Below are positions 36,825 through 44,195 of a DNA stretch of 64,000 nucleotides, one piece after another. Location: NCBI GenBank assembly GCA_039820545.1, contig JBCBPW010000010.1, positions 44,914 through 108,913 on the forward strand. Reading direction: 5' to 3'. Under the pieces are notes generated by a model. That model was not told the DNA's origin, did no database searches, and saw only the letters and a list, made by a program, of their open reading frames with translations. This DNA comes from JALEFZ01 sp039820545 (GTDB lineage Bacteria > Bacteroidota > Bacteroidia > J057). A program made the position numbers and the translations under genes. Numbering within the stretch: position 1 is the first letter of the stretch; every line of letters starts with the position of its first letter.

Positions 36825-37152
36825 TTCTCAACGCTAAGTAAGACTACAAACTAGACAAAGACGATCTCACATTAGATTTCACCACACAAAAGGCAAGAGA
36901 TTTCATCTCCTCAACTTCCGTACATTTTGTGTATCAACATACATGACACCCCTTTTTAACTCTTCAATATGGAACATTAATATAACCATATGCTTAATGA
37001 ATGAATAAATAATCTAGGAATTCCTTTCTGGCATCGCAAGAATGGCCCGCTTACAGGATGCGAAATATATCATAATGGGTTCAGTCTGAATTGCACCCAA
37101 TAGTCGAGGATATGGGCTGGGAGAAACCGCAGTTCCTGCTAGCTGCAAAAAA
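36825..37152. other. Gene-free spacer
   Basis: About 330 bp between two minus-strand genes. It starts with a TAAGTAAGACTACA motif (36836-36849), also seen at 23796, and is AT-rich in the middle (about 36940-37010). I see no gene. Confidence 0.4.
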
Positions 37153-37180
37153 GCCTCCACAAGGTAGTACTTATGAAGGC
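37153..37180 (-). terminator. Terminator of the 37.2 kb gene
   Basis: GCCTTCA/TGGAGGC-type stem (7 bp, one wobble on the minus strand) followed on that strand by six Ts, 25 bp past the stop. Confidence 0.7.
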
Positions 37181-37204
37181 GTAGTTGAGTGTAGGTGTAT
37201 TTGC

Positions 37205-37717
37205 TTACTTGGAAAATCTATAGCGAACCTCTGGTTTGCCCATAGAAATCATCGATTGGAGTTCCTTCGCCGCAGGTACTGCGTTCCAGCGCAATTCATA
37301 AGATCCCTTAGGGAGTTTTTCATAGGTTCCCTTGGGGAAGAAGATTTGGCCTGGAAAATAATTCTGACCAGGGAAGGTCTTTTGTCCAGGAACCAGCATC
37401 GCTTTTGATTTATTAGAACTGGCGACTACTTTGCCCTCCGAACTGACAATCTCGGCCTTGATAAAGAAAATAAGGAAATTCTCTCCCTCCTTTCCAATCT
37501 CATAAAAGCCTACGAGGTTGTCATATTGCTTAGAAGATTTGTCTACATTCAAAAAAGAGCCAAAACCCCTGAGGGCGCGCAGGTCTCCCAAAAACTTAGT
37601 GGGGTTTTCAGCAAAAGCTTTGGCCGACTGAGCATTGCCTATTTGGATGACAGAATGTTGGGCCTGAATGGGTAGATAACATAAAAATATAACTACAAAA
37701 ATCCAGAGATATCTCAT
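37205..37717 (-). CDS. Secreted protein with PGQ-F repeats, unknown
   Basis: The 170 residues have a signal peptide (YLWIFVVIFLCYLPIQAQ) and one distinct segment (about 105-135) in which PGQKTF, PGQNYF, PGQIFF and PKGTYEKLPKGSYEL follow one another. It then ends KPEVRYRFSK. I do not recognise a family. A single strand-rich domain outside the cytoplasm is likely. It faces the divergent Crp gene at 37910, with a 190-bp shared promoter region. Confidence 0.65.
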   Translation of the reverse strand: MRYLWIFVVIFLCYLPIQAQHSVIQIGNAQSAKAFAENPTKFLGDLRALRGFGSFLNVDKSSKQYDNLVGFYEIGKEGENFLIFFIKAEIVSSEGKVVASSNKSKAMLVPGQKTFPGQNYFPGQIFFPKGTYEKLPKGSYELRWNAVPAAKELQSMISMGKPEVRYRFSK

Positions 37718-37909
37718 GTGATGGTTTGTTTATGGGAAATGATTCATAAAAAGCGTAAAGTGCCGCTTTTCCTCATCTATAATAAGCATGAGAATGAGAA
37801 AAGCACTCGACTTCGGCAGAGAAGGTCTCCCTTTTGTCACCGAAAGGAGGAACCACTAGCAAAATAGCATCTATTCTCTCCCTATATTTACTACCAGAAT
37901 GTATCGAAT

Positions 37910-38473
37910 ATGGAACTCACCTCATTTCTCAAAAGCAAAAATCTCTTTACAGATGAAGAATGTACCACAATTGATGCGGCATTCGATAAAACCGTCATTT
38001 CTAAAGGTACCGTCATCCAGAGTGTGAATAGATATTCCAAAAGATTACTTTTTATTGAATCAGGACTATTCAGAGTATTCTACAATGAAGATGGAAAAGA
38101 CATTACGCATTTCTTTTTTGACGAAAACTACTTCATAGCACCCATCAACAGTATTTATTTCAATAAATCTGAGCTTTACGAATGGGAGACCCTTGAGAAA
38201 TGTAATGTAAAAATCATTCAGTATGAAGATTTTATGACGCTGGGGGAGCAATATCCTAAACTGATCCGGCTCGCATTAGAATTTTCTGTTCAATTATTAG
38301 ATCTATTCTCCCAAAAGCTCAACCTTCTTCAATTCCAAACAGCCGCTGACAAGTACAGTATTTTCCTCGACATGTATCCAAATCTCAACAATCGAGTCTC
38401 TCTGGGTGATGTGGCCTCTTTTCTGGGCATCACCCAGCAAACATTGAGTGTCGTCAGATCAAAAAAAATGTAG
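37910..38473 (+). CDS. Crp/Fnr-family regulator
   Basis: The 187 residues show a cyclic-nucleotide-binding fold (about 25-115: KTVISKGTVIQSVNRYSKRLLFIESGLFRVFY in part) and a C-terminal HTH (VSLGDVASFLGITQQTLSVVRSK) that ends right after helix 2, as in short family members. It is followed 111 bp later by an alpha/beta hydrolase and a small membrane protein. It probably controls them (inference from position). Confidence 0.88.
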   Translation: MELTSFLKSKNLFTDEECTTIDAAFDKTVISKGTVIQSVNRYSKRLLFIESGLFRVFYNEDGKDITHFFFDENYFIAPINSIYFNKSELYEWETLEKCNVKIIQYEDFMTLGEQYPKLIRLALEFSVQLLDLFSQKLNLLQFQTAADKYSIFLDMYPNLNNRVSLGDVASFLGITQQTLSVVRSKKM

Positions 38474-38584
38474 CTTCTGGGTATTTTTTAATTTAGATGA
38501 AATGTTTTGGCATATCAATCTATGACCTTTGGATCAAAGAAATATTTGATCACAAGGCTACCTAAGCCATCAATAAAAAATATC

Positions 38585-39655
38585 ATGACAAAGACCAATG
38601 ATCCAAAGGAAATCCTGAAGATGATAAAAATGCTTTCCCCTCAAAGCCTTCCAAGATTGGAGTATATCTCTCGCGAAGACCTGAGTATATCCAATGTTCG
38701 CGAAGGCGGGATCAAGGAGGATGCGCTACTCACCACAGATATGCGCTACCCAGCACCTGATAACTATCCTGTAGGGGCGGAGAACGCACACGGCGAAATC
38801 GAGATGCTCGGAGATGTCGCAGCTACCCACTGGTATGTCGAAGCAGATGGAATCACCTGGCACTTCGTATCCGCAGGTGATCCCAATAATGAACCTTATG
38901 TCATGGTCCATGGATTTCCAGAAAGCTGGTATACCTTCCATAACCAAGTAAGAGACCTCTCCGATCAATTTTACTGTATTGCAGTCGATACCCTGGGCAA
39001 TGGCCAAAGTGACAAGCGACTAGATCTCGACTACCGCTACTCAGCCATTGCGGCTTCCCTCGCGAAGCTGCTCGACAAAATGGGAATTGACCGTTTCAAC
39101 CTTGGGGGGCACGATCGAGGATCGGTTATCTCTGACCACCTCCTGAATGTCGAGGGCATGGAGCAGCGCGTCTTGCGATATATCCGTATGCAGCAGTCAG
39201 CCAATGAGCCACACGGAGACCCCAAGCCCCCTCACAAATTATTCTCTGCTGCGTGGTTCCCGAGGCTGATGAAATGGACAGGCTTCCCCCGTTTGGCCTA
39301 TGCTGCCAGCATGTACCGCGTCAAAGACATCGCACCTGAAGTCTTGAGACGTCTCGACCACGAAGTAAAGTATAAAGGAATAGCCGAAGCATCACCTCGC
39401 CAGTTTGACCATACCAGCCTAGAGCAAGAACTGGAAGACCGTCACAACTTTCTATTCGCGAAAATGACCATGCCTGTGCTGTTTTTACAAGGAAAAAATG
39501 ACCCAGGCCAGCATCCCGAAGAGTACGAACATACAGCAGACTTCGTGACCAATGGACGTGTGCAGTTCATTGATGGCAATCATTTCTTTCAGCTGGGCGC
39601 AGCAGAAGCGAGTACGAAAGCCATGCGTGATTTCTTATCTGAGTCGTTATCCTAA
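38585..39655 (+). CDS. Alpha/beta hydrolase, epoxide-hydrolase/dehalogenase type
   Basis: A start at 38585 gives 356 residues. An in-frame start at 38507 would add a basic stretch. The oxyanion segment VHGFPESW, the nucleophile Asp177 in GGHDRGS (Asp rather than Ser, as in epoxide hydrolases and haloacid or haloalkane dehalogenases), a likely acid in GKNDPGQHPEEY, and base His in GNHFFQL are present. It therefore acts through an Asp-ester intermediate on epoxides or halogenated or ester substrates. The N-terminal ~80 residues before the fold are unusual and unrecognised. It sits between a Crp/Fnr regulator and a DUF4345-like protein. Confidence 0.85.
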   Translation: MTKTNDPKEILKMIKMLSPQSLPRLEYISREDLSISNVREGGIKEDALLTTDMRYPAPDNYPVGAENAHGEIEMLGDVAATHWYVEADGITWHFVSAGDPNNEPYVMVHGFPESWYTFHNQVRDLSDQFYCIAVDTLGNGQSDKRLDLDYRYSAIAASLAKLLDKMGIDRFNLGGHDRGSVISDHLLNVEGMEQRVLRYIRMQQSANEPHGDPKPPHKLFSAAWFPRLMKWTGFPRLAYAASMYRVKDIAPEVLRRLDHEVKYKGIAEASPRQFDHTSLEQELEDRHNFLFAKMTMPVLFLQGKNDPGQHPEEYEHTADFVTNGRVQFIDGNHFFQLGAAEASTKAMRDFLSESLS

Positions 39656-39763
39656 CCCCCGTCCCTTTCTCTAATAACCTACCGTGATGTGTAGAGCGGG
39701 GCGTGTGCCTAGCCGCAGATCTTGCAGGCAGCATGCGTCCCCACCATTTTAATTTTACAAAAT

Positions 39764-40195
39764 ATGAAAACCTTTTATATCGTAGTGCTTGTCCTATCGG
39801 GACTGGCATTGTTCTATGCCTGTACCATGCGATTGATCAATCCAAAAGGGGCCGTCTTCCTCCAGACCTTTTTCGAAAATCCAGAGAACAGCTTAGACAA
39901 TCATACCGATTGGGTAAGTGAAATCCGAGGAGTAGGAGCCGTGATGCTCTTAGGAGGAATCGTTGTCCTTTTGGGGGCTGTAAAGGCCGATTTTAGGTTT
40001 ACCTCTTTTGTCGTGGCGACCGTCATCTTTACAGGAGTTGTGATGGGGCGGTCACTGAGCTTCTTCCTAGAAGGGGTTCCCCATCCGAATCTGATTCGCG
40101 TTGCGATTGTTGAAGGTGTATTAGCTGCGCTGAACATTTATGGCTTACTAAGGCTATATGGGACATCTTTTGAGCACACCCAACACTTAGGATAA
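39764..40195 (+). CDS. Small membrane protein, DUF4345-like
   Basis: The start at 39764 gives 143 residues with four hydrophobic segments (about 3-18, 51-70, 77-95, 110-130). The second holds EIRGVGAVMLLGG, which matches DUF4345-type proteins. The family is of unknown function and often lies next to hydrolases or oxidoreductases. It is read after the alpha/beta hydrolase. Confidence 0.75.
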   Translation: MKTFYIVVLVLSGLALFYACTMRLINPKGAVFLQTFFENPENSLDNHTDWVSEIRGVGAVMLLGGIVVLLGAVKADFRFTSFVVATVIFTGVVMGRSLSFFLEGVPHPNLIRVAIVEGVLAALNIYGLLRLYGTSFEHTQHLG

Positions 40196-40243
40196 CCCCC
40201 ATTTCCACCGTCTATTTCAACTCTTCAATTTGGGGGAAGATAC

Positions 40244-41377
40244 TTACTTCCCCTCCCACCAGCGTGGGTACTCCATCCTCATGGAATCGGTCAATACAAT
40301 GGGCTCTCCTATCTGTGGTGTAGCGATCGGCATATTCATTTTCTCCGCTTGGGCAGTGACTCTCTCGATCGGATCTGTCCAGCTATGGGAGGCCAGGCTA
40401 AACGCCCCCCAATGAATAGGGACGATCATTTTTGCTCCTACATCCTGCCCTGCTTGCACCGTCTGCTCAGGCATCATGTGTACATCTGCCCAGAGTTTGT
40501 TGTATTGTCCGCATTCCATCAAAGCAATATCAAACCCACCATATCTTTTACCGATTTCTTTGAAATGCTTGCCATAGCCACCGTCCCCACTAAAATAGAG
40601 CTTCTTCGTATCTGATTGGAGAACCCACGAACCCCAGAGCGTGGCTGACTGATCGTTGAGTCCTCGACCTGACATATGGCGAGAAGGCGTAAAGGCGACC
40701 GTCAAGCCATTAAAAGCTTGCTCGTCCCACCAGTCCATTTTACTGATTTTATCTTCTGGAATGTCCCATTTTCTCAAGTGATTATCCACTCCCAGCGGCA
40801 CGAAAAAATGACCTGTCTTTTCCTTGAGTTGATCAATAGATTCATAGTCCAGATGGTCATAATGGTCATGAGAAATGATCACCGCGTCAATCTCAGGTAG
40901 TTGCGTAATATCAATTGGCATTTGGCTATGGTATCGTTTTCTCCCAAACCAGTGGTGAGGAGCCGCATATTGGCTGAAGATGGGGTCAAACAAAATGATT
41001 TTCTCATTCCACTCAATCAAAAAAGTCGAATGGCCAAACCAAGTCAATCGCATCAACGAATCGGGCTTTTCAGTCAAGCTTTCAGGCGCAATCTTCTGGA
41101 CTTGAAGGTCTGCTTTGGGTGCTAAATCGGGATCAGGCTGCAACATTTCCTTCACCATTTGCTGTATGCTATGGCAGTCCACCTGCATATTGATGACTTC
41201 TTCATTGAGGAAGATGCCATCAGCGTAGTGGCCTGTCTTAGCAAATAGCTGCTTCTGCGCATCACTTACCGATCCTCCAAACTGAGGGCTAATATTGACA
41301 AAGGCGATGCCGACAAGGATAACTGACAGAATCAACGCTCCGACAGAGAGGAAGAACCATTTGATGACGCTTTTCAT
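40244..41377 (-). CDS. Metallo-beta-lactamase fold hydrolase (NAPE-PLD/UlaG-like)
   Basis: The start at 41377 gives 377 residues with an N-terminal membrane anchor (about 5-28, WFFLSVGALILSVILVG). The MBL motif HDHYDH (His170, His172, Asp174, His175) is present, with GHSTFLIEW before it and a second half containing FTPSRHMSGRG, FSGDGGYGKHF and IPIHWGAF-like IVPIHWGAF. This resembles NAPE-PLD-type and UlaG-like phosphodiesterases. Substrate unknown. Its start is 100 bp from the stop of the esterase gene on the same strand. Confidence 0.87.
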   Translation of the reverse strand: MKSVIKWFFLSVGALILSVILVGIAFVNISPQFGGSVSDAQKQLFAKTGHYADGIFLNEEVINMQVDCHSIQQMVKEMLQPDPDLAPKADLQVQKIAPESLTEKPDSLMRLTWFGHSTFLIEWNEKIILFDPIFSQYAAPHHWFGRKRYHSQMPIDITQLPEIDAVIISHDHYDHLDYESIDQLKEKTGHFFVPLGVDNHLRKWDIPEDKISKMDWWDEQAFNGLTVAFTPSRHMSGRGLNDQSATLWGSWVLQSDTKKLYFSGDGGYGKHFKEIGKRYGGFDIALMECGQYNKLWADVHMMPEQTVQAGQDVGAKMIVPIHWGAFSLASHSWTDPIERVTAQAEKMNMPIATPQIGEPIVLTDSMRMEYPRWWEGK

Positions 41378-41476
41378 TAATAAATGTGATTGTTCTGAAC
41401 TAGCTTTTGCAGTGATTTCAATAATACACTGATTTTTAATCATTTGCAATCTACAAAAGCCAACATATCGGATGGA

Positions 41477-42454
41477 TCAAGGAAGGGCTTCCTCATAATG
41501 TTCCAACACAAATTCTGTAATCCAGCGCTGCACCTTCCCTTTTTGCGCATCGGTCGCTTCTCTGAACGCATGGTCTACCTTAGCCAGTGGATGAAAACGA
41601 TTCAGAATCCCCAGCTCATTTAGACGTGCTTGGAGGAGTTCGCTTTGGGAAAAGGGGACAATTTGATCTGCTTGCCCGTGAATGAGCAGCGTAGGCGGAG
41701 CTTGTGGCCCTACGTGATGAACGGGAGAAAAGGTATAGGCAAGTTGTTCGGCACGGACGCTATCGGTGGCAGGATCAAATCCAAAGAGATAATGCGTGAC
41801 ATCCAGACACTTTTGCCACCTTTCGGGAAGCCGCTCTGTGATTTGCTTGAGGCTATCGATCAGCGGCATCTGATCACGATACAACTTTCCTAGATCTGTG
41901 GGTCCGTAGACATCGACCAGATAGCGAATCGGTAACTCAGACTTTGCACCAAAGTCGGCCCCATCCATATAGGCTAACACTTGTGCGATATGTCCTCCCG
42001 CAGATTCTCCCAGCAGTCCGACATTGTCCGTATCAAACCCCAAGCTATCTGCGTGATCTTCGATCCATTGTAGCGCGGCAAATCCGTCCTCCAGACAAGC
42101 GGGAAAAGGCGGAGTGCCCAGTCGTGCCAGCGTATAGTCGGGGCTGACAATGGCATACCCTTGGCTGCGCAATTGATTGAAAGCATCGTTGAAGCGGGCG
42201 TTGTTAACCGAGACTTTCCCTCCTGTGATCCAGGCTCCTCCGTGGATATAGACTAGCACAGGGGCTTTTTCATATACTTGCTGCGTCGGTTGGTACACGT
42301 CTAGGGTGAGTTCCCCTCGAAACGGAAGCCCAAAGAGCACTTCGCCTTGCAATAGAGGGGCCTCCTCTGTTTGGAAGAAAAATAGTAGATACCCACCTAT
42401 CAAGAGGCATAGCCCCAATATGAGTCCAATGATGATCGTGACAAATCGCTTCAT
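41477..42454 (-). CDS. Alpha/beta hydrolase, carboxylesterase type (BD-FAE-like)
   Basis: The 325 residues begin with a signal/anchor helix (about 3-28). The HGGAW oxyanion motif (YIHGGAWITGG), nucleophile Ser151 in GLLGESAGGHIAQ, an acid in HGQADQIVPFSQ and His in KVDHAFRE make the full catalytic set of HSL/BD-FAE esterases. It would act on small esters, in the periplasm if the leader is cleaved. It heads a two-gene minus-strand block with the MBL hydrolase. Confidence 0.88.
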   Translation of the reverse strand: MKRFVTIIIGLILGLCLLIGGYLLFFFQTEEAPLLQGEVLFGLPFRGELTLDVYQPTQQVYEKAPVLVYIHGGAWITGGKVSVNNARFNDAFNQLRSQGYAIVSPDYTLARLGTPPFPACLEDGFAALQWIEDHADSLGFDTDNVGLLGESAGGHIAQVLAYMDGADFGAKSELPIRYLVDVYGPTDLGKLYRDQMPLIDSLKQITERLPERWQKCLDVTHYLFGFDPATDSVRAEQLAYTFSPVHHVGPQAPPTLLIHGQADQIVPFSQSELLQARLNELGILNRFHPLAKVDHAFREATDAQKGKVQRWITEFVLEHYEEALP

Positions 42455-42608
42455 GGGGGTAAGTTATTCATTTCAGAAGGGAAGATGCAAGAGGTAGCAG
42501 GAGGAGAGATTTTGTGGGTGGGGTTAAGCCAGCAGTTGAGATGGTATGATTTAGAAAAGGAACATGATTCCTTGAGCCATTTTTCACAAAAAAACGTATA
42601 CTAGAATT

Positions 42609-42824
42609 ATGAGCAAAGAATATCAACATATACTAGCGCGTGCCATGTCTTTACCTCAAAACGAGTTTTTTGCATTGGTTCAAGCTCTATTGGAGAAAGT
42701 TCAAGATAAAATCGGTCAGGAAACAGGTATTTCTCCTATGCCTTTGGAAGATCAAGAGCTTTTTGCAGAATTAGATCGTAGAGTCGAAGAGATTCGTACT
42801 GGCAAAGTAAAGCCCATTCCATGA
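42609..42824 (+). CDS. Antitoxin-like protein of a ParD/RelB type module
   Basis: 71 residues: an N-terminal part SKEYQHILARAMSLPQNEFFALVQALLEKV and a C-terminal EELDRR-like ELFAELDRRVEEIRTGKVKPIP. The latter fits addiction-module antitoxin tails. It lies 42 bp before a RelE/ParE-like toxin gene. The toxin copy is interrupted by a stop, so the antitoxin may be orphaned. Confidence 0.7.
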   Translation: MSKEYQHILARAMSLPQNEFFALVQALLEKVQDKIGQETGISPMPLEDQELFAELDRRVEEIRTGKVKPIP

Positions 42825-42866
42825 GAGGAAATCATGGAGAAACTCAGAAAAAGAATGGGATAACCT

Positions 42867-43178
42867 ATGACTTTTTCCTATGATTTTCACCCCTTGGCTG
42901 AAGAGGAATTATTTGATGCCATTGACTATCTGGACAGCCAAAGGGAAGGATATGGAGCCTTATTAGCTGAATCAGCAGCTAGTATACTAGATCAGATAAC
43001 AGCCCATCCAGAAAAATTTCCCATTGTTTCTCCAGCTTCTTAAAGACGGAGAGCTTTGCTCCCAAAACCCTTCCATAGAACTTATTCCATATTCTTTGAT
43101 TTTGATGGACAGCGTATCTTAATCGCTTGCTTTTTCAATAATCGAAGAGATCCAAATATGTGGCAAGATAGAGAATAA
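42867..43178 (+). pseudogene. RelE/ParE-like toxin with in-frame stop
   Basis: From the ATG at 42867 the frame reads FHPLAEEELFDAIDYLD and continues to PEKFPIVSPAS, then meets TAA at 43041-43043. It stays open beyond that without a frameshift: RRRALLPKPFHRTYSIFF, IACFFNNRRDPNMWQDRE, then TAA at 43176. The reconstructed 103-residue product has RelE/ParE landmarks (EEELFDAIDYL, R-R near the middle, NRRDPNMW end). The single nonsense codon at position 59 would leave half a toxin, which is unlikely to cleave mRNA or poison gyrase. Confidence 0.8.
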
Positions 43179-43396
43179 GTCTTTGGGCGTGCCCTTTCAG
43201 GTCGTTCCCTTTCGGACTTCATTTCATTTCGGTGTATTGCACAAGCTTGTTAGCTTCCTTGTAGGCAACTCACGCATGGATCAACCATAGTATTTCAGAG
43301 CATATCCATACAATCCCAACCCTTGCCTACAGTAACCAAACAGAATACGGAGCAGACCCTCGCCCCGTATTAACAAAATCAGCCCATTCATCCACC
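43179..43396. other. Spacer with a repeat-like stretch
   Basis: No gene. 43182-43240 (GGGCGTGCCCTTTCAGGTCG and following) resembles dispersed intergenic repeats known in some Bacteroidota, with a self-complementary GGGCGTGCCC core. Only one copy was seen in this window. Confidence 0.35.
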
Positions 43397-43981
43397 TTAC
43401 AACCGAACCCCAAGACCTATACTTGGAATCGGTACAATCGTATTTGATTGAATGGATGCATTTCCCAATGGAACCTCTCCATCTGAAATAAGCGGAATAG
43501 CGAACACAGCTTCTGACATGAGGTAAAACCTTTCCTGTTTGAATGGATACCACAGATAGCCAATCCGAGGACTAATGTTCCAAAATTCATAGGTTACTGC
43601 TGCATCTGTGTTACGATCTGTCAAGGTCCATGTCTCGTAACCAAAGGGCAAACTCACCTGCCAACCTTTATGCGGATGTTGTTTATTCAAGAAAAATCGA
43701 AATGAGAAATTAATGGCAAAATCTTGAGAAGCACTCAAGTCAATGGTGGCCTCATCATAATCGAATCCCAACTGATTGAAGGCCTCTGAAAGTTGAGAAG
43801 CAAAAATGTTGGTTCCCACCTGCCAACGAGGATGTATGGCATAATGCCCGACAACTGAGTAGCCTCCACTCACAAACTGTAAGGGCTTCAGCTCGATGTA
43901 AATGTTGGCGCCTCGCTTTTCTTGTGCGTACGCACTCAAAGATAGTAGTACGAAAACTACTATGACCACATAACGTTTCAT
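43397..43981 (-). CDS. Outer-membrane beta-barrel protein
   Basis: The start at 43981 gives 194 residues with a signal peptide (RYVVIVVFVLLSLSAYAQ). The mature part is strand-rich with aromatic girdle positions (GGYSVVGHYAIHPRWQVG, FAINFSFRFFLNK, FWNISPRIGYLWYPF), ending in IGLGVRL. It is similar in size to small OmpW/OmpX-like barrels. Function unknown. A run of nine Gs lies 99 bp upstream of its start. Confidence 0.75.
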   Translation of the reverse strand: MKRYVVIVVFVLLSLSAYAQEKRGANIYIELKPLQFVSGGYSVVGHYAIHPRWQVGTNIFASQLSEAFNQLGFDYDEATIDLSASQDFAINFSFRFFLNKQHPHKGWQVSLPFGYETWTLTDRNTDAAVTYEFWNISPRIGYLWYPFKQERFYLMSEAVFAIPLISDGEVPLGNASIQSNTIVPIPSIGLGVRL

Positions 43982-44079
43982 CTTTGTGACTTGATTAAAA
44001 ATCCTTTTTTCTGTCAAAAAATATTTTGATATCTAAGGGAATGTGACTACCCCTCATTGTTAACCTCTTCCTATAGTCA

Positions 44080-44088
44080 GGGGGGGGG
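44080..44088. repeat. Homopolymeric G9 tract
   Basis: Nine Gs in a row in the region upstream of the outer-membrane gene at 43397-43981 (C9 on its strand). Tracts of this size can slip and switch promoters, though the distance from the start (about 100 bp) is long. Confidence 0.5.
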
Positions 44089-44195
44089 AGGGCCGCACAG
44101 CGTAGCCATACGTCTCGCATGTACCCTCAAAGCCAGTCTTTCATCTACACAAAAGACATATTGGCTCCCCTTCCCCACCACTGCCTAAGTGATGA

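Noticed and set aside
37091..37408. 105-codon plus-strand ORF
   Set aside because: It overlaps the terminator and 3' part of a supported minus-strand secreted protein and reads as random sequence.
43281..43553. 90-codon minus-strand ORF near the toxin pseudogene
   Set aside because: It is an alternative frame of the outer-membrane gene's end and spacer, without features.
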